Origin: Kocuria rosea subsp. polaris
Lineage (GTDB): Bacteria > Actinomycetota > Actinomycetes > Actinomycetales > Micrococcaceae
Assembly (NCBI RefSeq): GCF_001483755.1
Contig: NZ_LQBK01000011.1
Span: forward strand, 120,263 to 184,262
Length of the DNA stretch: 64,000 bases
Reading direction: 5' to 3'
This document shows, one piece after another, positions 43,127 to 52,055 of this stretch. Made by a program: the position numbers and the translations under genes. Numbering within the stretch: the first letter of the stretch is position 1; each line of letters starts with the position of its first letter. The notes below the pieces were generated by a model, which saw only the letters and a program-made list of their open reading frames with translations, did no database searches and was not told the DNA's origin.

Positions 43127-44140
43127 TCAGAACCGGGAGACCTCGCCGGTGCCGTCGGCGATCTCGATGGCCACGGGCTCCTCGTCCCCGGCGTTGCCGT
43201 CGTGGACGATGAACACCGCGGCCGGCTCTCCCTCCGGGAAGGCGCGGATCGTGACCGACCCGGAGGTCGCGGCGTTGAGCACCTCCATGGCCTGACGGGT
43301 GGCCGCGCGCAGCACCGCCGTGGGCAGGGGCTTGCCGCGCTCGTCCAGGATGTCCACCTGCACGCCCCGGGCCCGCGCCGCCCGCGTGACCTCGAGCAGG
43401 TAGGGGGTGGCGATCGAGCGGCCCCGGATCGAGTCCCGCAGCTGCGCCTCGGTGAGCCGGAACTGCTCGATCTCGTACTCGGAGACCGGGGAGGGGTCGT
43501 GCGCGATCCGCTCGAGCAGCCCGCCCGCGAGGCGGCGCACCTCGTGCACGCGCTGCACGGAGGCGTTGACCGTGTCCTTCTCGGCCTCGTCGTGGGAGCG
43601 CGCGGAGATCACCATGTCCCGGGCCTCGGCGAACGCCGCGGAGGCGCGGTCGTACTCGTGGGCGATGAGCTGGCTCGCGAGCAGCAGGGCCGCCGCCGCC
43701 GCGTTCGTCAGCGCGGCGTCCCAGAGGCCGAGCGCGGAGCGGGCGCCCCACGTCATGGACACGGCCACCGCGATGACGAGCGTGGCCCAGCCCCACCCGG
43801 CGCGGCGCCGGATGCCCAGGGCCACGAGGAAGCCATCGAAGCCCAGGGTGAACCACTGGCCCCCGAAGAGCTCCGCCTGGGGGTTCAGCGCGTCGTAGGA
43901 GCGCTGGATCGAGACCAGCATGAGGAGCACGCCCAGGGCCGCGGGCAGGTCGGGCAGCCGGCGCTGCCCGTAGGGGTACACGACCAGGGCCACGGCGACC
44001 ACGTAGGTCACGAGCGCGGCCTGCATGAGGTCCGGCTTCACCATGCTGGGCGTCTGCAGCACCCCGAGCACCACGGGGATCAGGAAGAACACCGCGGCGG
44101 CCACCAGGCTCAGGGGGTGGAAGAGGGCGCGGGAGATCAC
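43127..44140 (-). CDS. Membrane protein with degenerate histidine-kinase-like C-terminus
   Basis: 337 residues. Five to six membrane helices occupy about 1-165 (LVAAAVFFLIPVVLGVL; LMQAALVTYVVAVALVVYPY). A helical segment (AEARDMVISARSHDEAEKDT, then VQRVHEVRRLAGGLL) follows. The C-terminus LLEVTRAARARGVQVDILD and LRAATRQAMEVLNAATSGSV looks like the start of an ATPase domain, but N, G1 and G2 boxes are absent. It is coupled to the upstream kinase gene by a GTGA overlap. It may be a non-catalytic partner or sensor for that kinase. I do not recognise a named family. Confidence 0.7.
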   Translation of the reverse strand: MISRALFHPLSLVAAAVFFLIPVVLGVLQTPSMVKPDLMQAALVTYVVAVALVVYPYGQRRLPDLPAALGVLLMLVSIQRSYDALNPQAELFGGQWFTLGFDGFLVALGIRRRAGWGWATLVIAVAVSMTWGARSALGLWDAALTNAAAAALLLASQLIAHEYDRASAAFAEARDMVISARSHDEAEKDTVNASVQRVHEVRRLAGGLLERIAHDPSPVSEYEIEQFRLTEAQLRDSIRGRSIATPYLLEVTRAARARGVQVDILDERGKPLPTAVLRAATRQAMEVLNAATSGSVTIRAFPEGEPAAVFIVHDGNAGDEEPVAIEIADGTGEVSRF

Positions 44141-45432
44141 GGCTGGGCGTCCCGGGGCCAGAGGATCGTCACGCGGGTGCCGCGCCCCGGTGCGCTGTCG
44201 ACGTCCACCGCCCCGCCCACGTGGCGCACGTTGCCCAGGATGGACACGCGTACCCCGAGCCGGCGGGAGTCGATGCTGCGGACCTGGAACCCGCGGCCGC
44301 GGTCGAGCACCTGGAAGCGCAGGAAGAAGCCCTCGGGATTGATGGGGGTGGGCGGGCACACGTCGCCGTCCATGGTCACGTAGGTGACCGCGGTGCCGGC
44401 GTGCCGGGCGCTGTTGGAGACCGCCTCGGTGACCGCCTGCACGAGCGCCTGCGCCGTCTCCACGGGGATGAGGGGCCGCGGCTCGCCCGGTGGCCTGATG
44501 TAGGGGGTGATGCTGTTGAAGCGCACCCGGCTGCGCCACGGGGACAGGGCCTCGAGCAGGTCGTCCAGCAGGGTGTGCACCATGGTGGTGCCCTTGCCCT
44601 CGGCGCGGCGCTCCTCGATGGCGAGGACCTCGAGGGCCCGCTGCGCCAGTTCCCGGGTGCGCCGCTGGACGGGCCCCGGGGCCCGCCCGGCGTCGAGCAG
44701 GGCGGCCATGACGTTGTCGTGGATCAGCCGGTCCAGCCGCTCCTGCTCCTCGGCCTGGGAGCGCGAGCGGTTCAGCTGCAGCTCCTGCGCGATCGCGGCC
44801 GCGTAGACCTGGTCCGCGTTCTGCCCACCCCGGTAGACCAGGCTGATCAGCACCACGAGGACCACGCCGAACGCGATCCGGCTCGTGGCGTCGAACAGCA
44901 CGCCCATCACGTCCGCGGCCTCCGTGATGCGCACCATGACCAGGACGTAGAACACCGTGACGGACACCAGGTAGGCGACCGCCAGCTCGATGCTCCACGC
45001 GACCACGGTGGCGGCGGCCGCGAGCAGGATGAAGGGCTCCACCCATGGGTCCTGCGGCGGGGCGGTGCCGGTCCAGGCGAGCGGGAGGGTCAGGACGGCG
45101 AGCGCCACGAGCACCGGCGCCGCGAGCACCGGCCACATCCGCACCTGCCGCCGGGCGCCCTGGAGGAGCATCGCGCAGCCGTTGAGCATGAGCGCCACCA
45201 GGAACACCAGGTGCCACCGATCGAAGGCGGGCAGCTGGTCCCCGACGATGGTGAGGGCCTCCAGGAAGAGCGCGACGACGACCAGCCCGTGGCAGATGTT
45301 CGCGAGCAGGTGGATGCGGTAGGAGTTCATCCCCAGCTCCTGCGGCGAGGTCGGCACCAGGAGGCTGCTGCGGCGCCGCCGGGCCGGGACCTTCCGGTAG
45401 GCGAGCGGGGGCCGGGACGCGAGGTGGCTCAC
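44137..45432 (-). CDS. Membrane sensor histidine kinase (NarX/DesK-like)
   Basis: 431 residues. Six membrane helices lie at about 40-215 (NICHGLVVVALFLEALTIVG; VAWSIELAVAYLVSVTVFYV). The phosphoacceptor region is EERLDRLIHDNVMAALLDAG, with the His in an IHDNV motif. The ATPase has an N box AVTEAVSNSARHAG, then LDRGRGFQV and a G box VGGAVDVDSAPGRGTRVTIL. It should phosphorylate the LuxR-type regulator encoded 33 bp upstream. The GTG start gives an Arg-rich N-terminus. An ATG at 45330 with AGGAG 6 nt upstream is an alternative start. Confidence 0.88.
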   Translation of the reverse strand: MSHLASRPPLAYRKVPARRRRSSLLVPTSPQELGMNSYRIHLLANICHGLVVVALFLEALTIVGDQLPAFDRWHLVFLVALMLNGCAMLLQGARRQVRMWPVLAAPVLVALAVLTLPLAWTGTAPPQDPWVEPFILLAAAATVVAWSIELAVAYLVSVTVFYVLVMVRITEAADVMGVLFDATSRIAFGVVLVVLISLVYRGGQNADQVYAAAIAQELQLNRSRSQAEEQERLDRLIHDNVMAALLDAGRAPGPVQRRTRELAQRALEVLAIEERRAEGKGTTMVHTLLDDLLEALSPWRSRVRFNSITPYIRPPGEPRPLIPVETAQALVQAVTEAVSNSARHAGTAVTYVTMDGDVCPPTPINPEGFFLRFQVLDRGRGFQVRSIDSRRLGVRVSILGNVRHVGGAVDVDSAPGRGTRVTILWPRDAQP

Positions 45433-45465
45433 GGAGCGGTGGTCCTCACCGCGGCGAGGGGCGGC

Positions 45466-46182
45466 TCACAGATGCTTCTCCGCCGTGGTGATGTCCGCGG
45501 TGGGCTCCACGAGCCCGTCCTCGATGGCCCGGATGCGCAGGTCGATCTTGGTGGGCGCCGGGCGCCCGACGCGCGCGTACTTCTCGCGGATGCGGTCGAT
45601 GTTCGTCTTGACCGCGCTCTGCTTGATCCCCATCCGGCGCGCGACCTGGACCTGGGCGAAGCCCGAGGCGTAGAGCCGCAGGGTCTCCTGCTCCCGAGGG
45701 GAGAGGCTGGCGCGGGAGAACTCCACGTCCCCGTCGATCGCGGCGGCGAGCTCCTTGGTGATCACGGGCTTGCCCTCGGCGATGTTGCGGGCCTCCTCGA
45801 TGGCGTGCTCGAGCGGGTCCGACTTGCGCACCAGGCCCAGCGCCCCGGCCCGCAGGGCCTCGCGGATCAGCGCGGCGTTCTCGCCGATGCTGAAGATCAG
45901 CACCTTCATGCCGGCGGCGCGCAGCAGCTCCACGTTGGTGGCGGGACGGGACATGTCGTCGAGGGACAGGTCCAGGAGCACGACCTCGCACTCGATCCGC
46001 TTGGCGCCCTGGGCGGTGAGCGCGGGGTTCTCGGGGTCCCGGCCCAGCTGGTCGAGGAGGGCGGGGACGCTGGAGGCCGATCCGACGAGCTTCACGTCCG
46101 CCTGCGAGGTCATGGAGACGAGGCGGACGCCCTCCCGGACGACCTCGTGGTCATCGACGACGGCGACAAGGGTGGACGGCAT
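45466..46182 (-). CDS. NarL/LuxR-type response regulator
   Basis: 238 residues. The receiver has acidic pair Asp10-Asp11 (VAVVDDHEVVREGV), phosphoacceptor Asp71 (VVLLDLSLDD) and Lys120 (LVRKSDPLE). The loop between strands is longer than usual (GRDPENPALTAQGAKRIE). The C-terminal LuxR helix-turn-helix is LSPREQETLRLYASGFAQVQ, then VARRMGIKQSAVKTNIDRIR. GGAGGAATCGCCC precedes the ATG. It is the first gene of the three-gene operon. Confidence 0.93.
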   Translation of the reverse strand: MPSTLVAVVDDHEVVREGVRLVSMTSQADVKLVGSASSVPALLDQLGRDPENPALTAQGAKRIECEVVLLDLSLDDMSRPATNVELLRAAGMKVLIFSIGENAALIREALRAGALGLVRKSDPLEHAIEEARNIAEGKPVITKELAAAIDGDVEFSRASLSPREQETLRLYASGFAQVQVARRMGIKQSAVKTNIDRIREKYARVGRPAPTKIDLRIRAIEDGLVEPTADITTAEKHL

Positions 46183-46318
46183 GGGCGATTCCTCCGGGTG
46201 CTGCTCGGTGGGCCGGTCCGCAGATTTCCGCGTGGGGGTGACGGATCTCACCGAGGTGCTCCGATTGTCCCCCTTCTTGTGGTGGGATGCGAACTCGACA
46301 CGGTGCGGGGACGCAAAG

Positions 46319-47299
46319 TTACCGGCCCGGATCCCCCCAGCCCTCTCCCCAGCGGTCCACCCGGCGGTGGTAGCGCACGCCCCACAGCCCGCCGAGCACC
46401 GCCGCGAGCAGGTCGAGGACGAGCACGGCCACGACCGCGAGCAGGCCGGGCAGCAGCAGGTCGCCGATCAGCGCCTGGGCCGAGACGCCGACGGGTGCCA
46501 GGCCGACGGTGTCGGCCCACACCAGTCCCGCGACGGTGGCCACGGAGCGGCCGAACAGGGACCACAGCCACACGGACACGCCCTGCCGGGCGCCCGAGAA
46601 GCGCGCCATCCGGCCCGCGGCGTATCCGCCGCCCAGGAAGGCGAGGAACTCGACCAGGCCGAGGGCGGCCGCGCCCGTCCAGGCCGTCGCGGAGCCGGCG
46701 GCGAGGTCGTCCACCACGCCCCCGGCGCCGTCCACGAGCCGCAGCCCGAGCGCCGCGGCGGCGAGGCCCGCCAGCGCCAGCAGCAGCCAGGTCAGGGCCA
46801 TCGCGCTGAGCCAGCCGAAGAAGCCGGGGACCAGCTGAAGGCCCCCGAACTCCTCCCGCTGCCGGGCGTGCCGGGTCGCGGCGTCGACCGGCACCCCGGC
46901 GGGGACGCCGGACGGGACGCCGGCCCCGGGGTCGTGCGCTCCGCCGGCGAGCGTCCCGGAGCCGTGCCCGCCTCCCGGTGCGGAGCCGCGGGCCCCGAGC
47001 ACGGGCGCCGGGTCCGTGCGCGGGCCCGGGTCCTCCTGCACCGGGCGCTGGGCGGTCACCGCCGGCAGCGGCCGGGTGTGCTGGTCGTCCTCGTCGTACC
47101 AGGACCAGTCCTCGTCCCCGCCGCTCCCGGGGTCCCGGTCCCCGCCGGCCGCGTCAGCCGGTGCGCCGCCGGCGGTGGCGGCGAACCGGCTGACGGGGGG
47201 CAGCGGCCGCGTGGCGTCGGAGGAGTCGTGCGGACCGGTGTCCGACCAGGGCATCGGGTCGTCGGGCGAGGGCGAGCCGGGTGTCGAAGAGGGGGTCAT
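46319..47299 (-). CDS. YrzE/TIGR04086-like four-helix membrane protein with disordered N-terminus
   Basis: 326 residues. The first 155 are Pro/Gly/Asp-rich and probably disordered. Four membrane helices follow, starting at LSAMALTWLLLALAGLAAAA. The segment FLGGGYAAGRMARFSGARQG is the recognisable conserved turn of this group. The C-terminus VRYHRRVDRWGEGW is basic. The function is unknown. It is divergent from the acyl-CoA ligase gene. Confidence 0.7.
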   Translation of the reverse strand: MTPSSTPGSPSPDDPMPWSDTGPHDSSDATRPLPPVSRFAATAGGAPADAAGGDRDPGSGGDEDWSWYDEDDQHTRPLPAVTAQRPVQEDPGPRTDPAPVLGARGSAPGGGHGSGTLAGGAHDPGAGVPSGVPAGVPVDAATRHARQREEFGGLQLVPGFFGWLSAMALTWLLLALAGLAAAALGLRLVDGAGGVVDDLAAGSATAWTGAAALGLVEFLAFLGGGYAAGRMARFSGARQGVSVWLWSLFGRSVATVAGLVWADTVGLAPVGVSAQALIGDLLLPGLLAVVAVLVLDLLAAVLGGLWGVRYHRRVDRWGEGWGDPGR

Positions 47300-47372
47300 G
47301 GCATCGGAGTCTACGGCCGGTCCCCGGGCCGGGCCCGGTGGGCGGTCCCGGCCCGCGGGCGGTGTCGCCGAG

Positions 47373-47378
47373 TAGTGT
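47373..47378 (+). promoter_or_regulatory. -10 element (TAGTGT) for acyl-CoA ligase gene
   Basis: TAGTGT ends 7 nt before the ATG at 47386, consistent with a leaderless message. The CGGGGAC gap may act as a weak ribosome site. Confidence 0.45.
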
Positions 47379-47385
47379 CGGGGAC

Positions 47386-49092
47386 ATGCCTGCCGAAACC
47401 GTGCGCGAGTTCCTGCGCGCCCGTCCCTGGACCGCCAGCTACGACCCGGGCGTCCCCGCGGACCTCGACCTGCCGGAGACCTCCCTCGTGCACATGCTCG
47501 AGCGGTCCGTCGCCCGGCACGGGGCGGGCACCGCGCTCGAGTTCTTCGGGGCCACGACCTCCTACGCCGCCCTGGGTCGGCAGGTGGACCGCGCGGCCGA
47601 GGGCCTGCGCCGGCTGGGCGTGCGCCGCGGCGACCGGGTCGCGCTCGTCCTGCCGAACTGCCCGCAGCACGTCGTGGCGTTCTACGCGGTGCTGCGCCTG
47701 GGGGCCGTGGTCGTCGAGCACAACCCGCTCTACACCGCCCCGGAGCTGCGCCACCAGTTCGAGGACCACGGCGCGCGCGTGGCGGTGGTCTGGGACCGGG
47801 CGGCCGAGCGGGTGCGCTCCCTGCCCGCGGACCTGCGGGTCGAGGCGGTCGTGTCCGTGGACGTCACCGCCGCGATGCCGCGCGCGAAGCGGCTGGCCCT
47901 GCGCCTGCCGCTGCCGGGCGCCCGGGCCGCCCGGGCCCAGCTCACCGGCCCCGCCCCGGGCACGATCCCCTGGCAGCAGCTGCTCGCCGCGGACCCGATC
48001 GCCGCGGAGCACCCGCGGCCCACGGCCCACGACCTCGCGCTGCTGCAGTACACCTCCGGCACCACCGGGCTGCCCAAGGGGGCGATGCTCACGCACCGCA
48101 ACCTCGAGTCCAACGCCCTCATGGGCCGGCACTGGCTCGGTTCCGGCGAGCACGAGGTGGTGCACGGCGTGCTGCCCCTCTTCCACGCCTTCGGCCTGAC
48201 CCTCGGGGTGACGTTCGCGATGTCCCTCGGGGCGAGGCTCGTGCTCTTCCCGACCGTGCGCGCGGACCTGGTCCTCGGCGCGATGAAGCGCTCGCGGCCC
48301 ACGGTGCTGCCCGCCGTGCCGCCGGTGTACGAGAAGATCCTCGACGCCGCGCAGGAGCGGGGCGCCGACCTGCACGGGATCCCGGTGGCCGTCTCGGGGG
48401 CGATGAGCCTGCCGGTCCCGCTCGTGGAGCGGTGGGAACGGTCCACCGGGGGCATCCTGATCGAGGGCTACGGCCTCACCGAGTGCTCCCCGCTCGTCGC
48501 CTGCAATCCGCTCAACGACGCTCGCCGGGCGGGCTCGATCGGGATCCCGTTCCCGTCCACCGAGATCCGGCTCGTGGACCCGGAGACCCTCGAGGACGTC
48601 CCGCGGGACCGGCCGGGGGAGCTGTGGGTCCGGGGCCCCCAGGTCTTCCAGGGGTACTGGAGGCGTCCCGACGAGACCGCCCGGGCGCTGACGGACGACG
48701 GGTGGCTGCGCACCGGCGACATCGTCACCGTCGACGAGGACGGGTTCCTGCGGGTGGTCGACCGGCTCAAGGAGGTCGTGATCACCGGGGGGTTCAACGT
48801 GGCTCCCAGCGAGGTCGAGACCACGCTGCGGCAGCACGACGCCGTCGAGGACGCCGCGGTGGTGGGGCTCGTGGACCCCGGCGGTCGCGAGGTGGTCGTC
48901 GCGGCCGTGACGCTCGTGCCGGGCGCCGCCCTCGACGAGGCGGCCCTGCGCGAGCACTGCTGGGCGGGTCTCGCCCGCTACAAGGTGCCCCGGCGGATCG
49001 TGGCCGTGGAGGAGCTCCCGCGCACGATGCTCGGCAAGATCCAGCGCCGGGAGGTCCGCGAGCAGCTCCGGCGCACGGGTGTGCGGCTCTGA
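47386..49092 (+). CDS. Long-chain fatty-acid-CoA ligase-like enzyme
   Basis: 568 residues of the ANL superfamily. P-loop LLQYTSGTTGLPKGAMLTH. EGYGLTECSPLVACNP is the A5 motif. LRTGDIVTVDEDGFLRVVDR is the A8 hinge. TMLGKIQRREVREQL holds the catalytic Lys near the C-terminus. It activates a carboxylate as acyl-AMP and passes it to CoA. FadD-like size and N-terminus suggest medium or long fatty acids. A benzoate-CoA ligase role cannot be excluded, but the adjacent benzoate genes use dioxygenation instead. Confidence 0.9.
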   Translation: MPAETVREFLRARPWTASYDPGVPADLDLPETSLVHMLERSVARHGAGTALEFFGATTSYAALGRQVDRAAEGLRRLGVRRGDRVALVLPNCPQHVVAFYAVLRLGAVVVEHNPLYTAPELRHQFEDHGARVAVVWDRAAERVRSLPADLRVEAVVSVDVTAAMPRAKRLALRLPLPGARAARAQLTGPAPGTIPWQQLLAADPIAAEHPRPTAHDLALLQYTSGTTGLPKGAMLTHRNLESNALMGRHWLGSGEHEVVHGVLPLFHAFGLTLGVTFAMSLGARLVLFPTVRADLVLGAMKRSRPTVLPAVPPVYEKILDAAQERGADLHGIPVAVSGAMSLPVPLVERWERSTGGILIEGYGLTECSPLVACNPLNDARRAGSIGIPFPSTEIRLVDPETLEDVPRDRPGELWVRGPQVFQGYWRRPDETARALTDDGWLRTGDIVTVDEDGFLRVVDRLKEVVITGGFNVAPSEVETTLRQHDAVEDAAVVGLVDPGGREVVVAAVTLVPGAALDEAALREHCWAGLARYKVPRRIVAVEELPRTMLGKIQRREVREQLRRTGVRL

Positions 49093-49102
49093 GCCGGGGC
49101 GC

Positions 49103-49717
49103 TCAGGGCAGGTCCGCCTCCGGGGCGACGTCCCGGTAGGGGGTCCGCCGGATGGATCGGATCCGTCCCAGCTCGCCCCACTCGTCGCGCCCGAGCCGCG
49201 CGATCGGGCGCAGCGTCCGCACGACCGGGCCCCGCTCGTCCATGTCCTCCTCGTCCACGACCACGTGCGTGACCTCGCCGAGGACCAGGAAGCAGTTGCC
49301 CACGGGGATGGGGTCCGTGTGCAGCCGGCACTCGATGGCGGCGGGGGACTCGGCCACGCGGGGGACGGCCACGGTGAGCGAGGGCTCACGGGTCAGGCCC
49401 ACGGCGTCGAACTCGCTGATCTCGGGAGGGTAGTCGGTGCTGGTCGCGTTGATCCGCTCGAACAGCCCCTCGGGCGCGAAGCTGACCACGAACTCCCCGG
49501 TCTGCCGGATGTTGCGGAGGCTGTCCTTCTCGCCGACCGAGACGAACTGGACGACGGTGGGGTTCTCCGAGGCGACCGTGAAGAACGAGTGCGGGGCCAG
49601 GTTGTCGACCCCGGCGGCCGAGCGGGAGCTGACCCACGCGATGGGGCGGGGGACCACGAGGGACTTGACCGCCCGGGCGAAGGAGCCGTGCCGGTCGGCC
49701 GTGATGTCGGTGCGCAT
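49103..49717 (-). CDS. Flavin reductase-like FMN-binding protein
   Basis: 204 residues. VKSLVVPRPIAWVSSRSAAG, DNLAPHSFFTVASENPTVVQ and KDSLRNIRQTGEFVVSFA match the flavin-reductase/NADH:FMN oxidoreductase fold. IECRLHTDPIPVGNCFLVLG is the second hallmark. It binds FMN and may reduce it or act as a small oxidoreductase. It is divergent from catR, so it may belong to the aromatic regulon. No flavin-dependent monooxygenase is nearby. Confidence 0.88.
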   Translation of the reverse strand: MRTDITADRHGSFARAVKSLVVPRPIAWVSSRSAAGVDNLAPHSFFTVASENPTVVQFVSVGEKDSLRNIRQTGEFVVSFAPEGLFERINATSTDYPPEISEFDAVGLTREPSLTVAVPRVAESPAAIECRLHTDPIPVGNCFLVLGEVTHVVVDEEDMDERGPVVRTLRPIARLGRDEWGELGRIRSIRRTPYRDVAPEADLP

Positions 49718-49901
49718 GGCCCCATTGCACCACTCCGCGGGCTCGTGGTCACGGGCCGCGGCCGTCGGAGGCTCTGGAACACCCCGTCGATTGCACCGAC
49801 GATCTGTCCTAATAGGGCACTTTTGGTGTAGTCTGTAGATCAATGCGTGAGGTGGTGATCGACGACGGCCCCTCCGACCGAGCGGAAGGACCACTGTCAC
49901 G
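49718..49901. promoter_or_regulatory. Divergent promoter region, flavin reductase and catR
   Basis: 184 bp with an AT-rich centre at 49808-49845 (tcctaatagggcacttttgg, then tgtagtctgtagatcaatgc). LysR regulators usually bind such divergent regions next to their own gene. No exact T-N11-A palindrome was pinned down. GGAAGGA before ATG 49902 is the catR ribosome site. Confidence 0.45.
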
Positions 49902-50837
49902 ATGGAGATCCGGCAGCTCAACTACTTCATCGCCGTGGCCGAGGAGCGCCACTTCGGCCGCGCCGCCAAGCGCCTGCACATGGCCCAGCCGCCGCTGTCC
50001 CAGCAGATCCGCCAGCTCGAGGAGCACCTCGGGGTGCGGCTGCTGGACCGGACCACCCGGCGGGTGGACCTCACCGCCGCCGGCCAGGTGCTCCTGGACC
50101 GCGGCCGGCGGATCATCAACGAGGTCGAGGCCCTCAAGGCCGACGTCTACCAGGTGGGCCAGGGCGCCACGGGCGTGCTGCGCGTCGGCTTCTCGGGCTC
50201 GGCCACCTACGGGGTGATGCCGGGGGTGGTCCGGCGGGCGAAGAGCGCCATGCCCGGGCTGTCGCTGGCCCTGCACGGCGAGATGCTGACCCCCGCCATG
50301 GAGGAGGGGCTGCGGGACCACACCCTCGACGCCGCCCTCCTGCGGCCGCCCGTGGCCTCCGCGGACATCGAGTACCGGGTCGTCGCGCGGGAGGCCCTGG
50401 TGGTGGCGCTGCCCTCCTTCAGCGCCCTGGCCGTGGACCTGCCCGTGGCCGTGCACGAGCTGCAGGACCAGGAGTTCATCACCTACCCGCCCGACTCCGT
50501 GCTCTACCGCACCGCCGCGGACCTCTGCCGCCAGGCCGGCTTCCAGCCCCGGATCGCCCAGTTGGCGGGCGAGACGTCCACGCTGCTGTCCTTCGTGGCG
50601 GCCGGCGGCGGGGTGGCCGTGGTGCCCGCCGGGGTGCGCGCCTTCCAGCTCGAGGGCGTGGTCTACCGCGACATCGAGCACTCGCCGCAGATCGAGCTCG
50701 CCGTGGCGTGGCGGCGCGAGGACCGCTCCGCCCTGCTGCACAACTTCATCGACCTCGTCGTCGACGTCCAGGACGCCCCCGGGGCCCCCGGCGGCGAGCC
50801 CGTCCCACCCGCCCACGAAAGGCCCGCCCGCCCATGA
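49902..50837 (+). CDS. catR: LysR-family regulator of catechol genes (CatR-like)
   Basis: 311 residues. The N-terminal winged helix is LNYFIAVAEERHFGRAAKRL, then MAQPPLSQQIRQLEEHLGVR. The effector domain contains LRVGFSGSATYGVMPGVVRR. The gene is followed by catB with an ATGA overlap, so regulator and enzymes share a message. Similar LysR proteins (CatR/BenM) respond to cis,cis-muconate. The exact effector is inferred. The last 25 residues are Pro/Ala/Gly-rich. Confidence 0.88.
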   Translation: MEIRQLNYFIAVAEERHFGRAAKRLHMAQPPLSQQIRQLEEHLGVRLLDRTTRRVDLTAAGQVLLDRGRRIINEVEALKADVYQVGQGATGVLRVGFSGSATYGVMPGVVRRAKSAMPGLSLALHGEMLTPAMEEGLRDHTLDAALLRPPVASADIEYRVVAREALVVALPSFSALAVDLPVAVHELQDQEFITYPPDSVLYRTAADLCRQAGFQPRIAQLAGETSTLLSFVAAGGGVAVVPAGVRAFQLEGVVYRDIEHSPQIELAVAWRREDRSALLHNFIDLVVDVQDAPGAPGGEPVPPAHERPARP

Positions 50838-51937
50838 AGATCGCGACCATCGAGGCGATCCCCTACTCGATCCCCTACGTCCACCCCCTGCACTTCGCCT
50901 CGGGCGCCGTCCACGAGGCGGACCACGTGCTGGTGCGGATCACCACCGACGACGGGATCGTGGGCACCGCCGACACCCCGCCCCGGCCCTACACCTACGG
51001 CGAGACCCAGAAGTCCATCGTGGCCGTGGTCGAGGACGTCTTCGCCCCGCAGCTGGTCGGCCTGGACGTCCTGGACCGGGAGAAGGTCCAGGCCGTGCTG
51101 GCCCGCACCATCCACAACCAGACGGCCAAGGGCGCGGTGGACATCGCCCTGTGGGACGTCATCGGCCAGGGCCTCGGGCAGCCCGTGAGCAGGCTGCTGG
51201 GCGGGTTCACCGACTCCATGCGGGTCTCGCACATGCTCGGCTTCAAGCCCGCCGCCGAGCTGCTGGACCTGGCGCTGGAGTTCCGCGAGACCTACGGGAT
51301 CAGCACGTTCAAGCTCAAGACCGGCCGGCACCCGGTCGGCCTCGACGTCGAGGCCGCCCGGGTGCTGCGCGAGGGCCTGGGCGAGGAGGCCGAGCTCTAC
51401 ATGGACGCCAACCGCGGCTGGTCCGCCAACGAGGCGATGGAGGTGCTGCGCCGCACCGAGGACCTGGGCCTGCAGTTCCTCGAGGAGCCCGACGACGCCC
51501 GCGAGGTGCTCGGCCGCCGCCGGCTGGTGGAGCGGTCGACGATCCCGATCGCCGCCGACGAGTCCGCCCCGAACCTCGGGGAGGCCGCGAAGGAGATCCT
51601 CACCGGTGGGGCGAACCTGCTGGCCGTGAAGACCGCCCGGTCCGGGTTCACCGAGGCCGCCAAGATCGTCGGCATGGCCGAGGGCATGGGCATCGACGTG
51701 TACGTGGGCAACCAGATCGACACCCAGGTGGGCACGATCGCCTCCGTGGTCTTCGGCGCCGCGCTGGCCCACACCTCGAAGCGGGCCGGGGAGCTGTCCA
51801 ACTTCCTGGACATGGCCGACGACCTCCTGGCCGAGCCCGTGGTCATCGCCGAGGGCCGGATCCGCGTGCCCGAGGTGCCCGGGACGGGCACCGCCGTGGA
51901 CGAGGACAAGCTCACCCACTACCGCACCGACCGGTAG
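50834..51937 (+). CDS. catB: Muconate cycloisomerase
   Basis: 367 residues of the enolase superfamily. Catalytic Lys160 and Lys162 (FKLKTG), metal ligands Asp191 (MDANRGW), Glu217 (LEEPDD) and Asp242 (AADESAP), and Lys266 (VKTARSG) are all present. NQTAKGAVDIALWDVIGQGL is the family N-terminal signature. It lactonises cis,cis-muconate to muconolactone in the cytoplasm. It follows catR with overlap and leads to catC 118 bp on. Confidence 0.95.
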   Translation: MKIATIEAIPYSIPYVHPLHFASGAVHEADHVLVRITTDDGIVGTADTPPRPYTYGETQKSIVAVVEDVFAPQLVGLDVLDREKVQAVLARTIHNQTAKGAVDIALWDVIGQGLGQPVSRLLGGFTDSMRVSHMLGFKPAAELLDLALEFRETYGISTFKLKTGRHPVGLDVEAARVLREGLGEEAELYMDANRGWSANEAMEVLRRTEDLGLQFLEEPDDAREVLGRRRLVERSTIPIAADESAPNLGEAAKEILTGGANLLAVKTARSGFTEAAKIVGMAEGMGIDVYVGNQIDTQVGTIASVVFGAALAHTSKRAGELSNFLDMADDLLAEPVVIAEGRIRVPEVPGTGTAVDEDKLTHYRTDR

Positions 51938-51999
51938 CGCCGCACCGCGCCGCTCCGCCCGCCGCACCCCGGCCGGGCCGGGCGCCGGCACCCGGCCGA

Positions 52000-52046
52000 C
52001 ATCCCGGCCGACCGACATCCCGAACCGACATCCCGAACCGACGGAA
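52000..52046 (+). repeat. Short direct repeats between catB and catC
   Basis: Four copies of cgacatcccg(a/g)(a/c)c, the last two being perfect 14-bp copies of cgacatcccgaacc. They precede the catC ribosome site (GGAAGGACG). They may be replication slippage products. Confidence 0.65.
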
Positions 52047-52055
52047 GGACGCACC

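Noticed and set aside
47386..49092. Benzoate-CoA ligase (anaerobic or hybrid benzoate route)
   Set aside because: The adjacent pathway is the dioxygenase route, and the ligase sequence looks FadD-like. There are no box or bcr genes.
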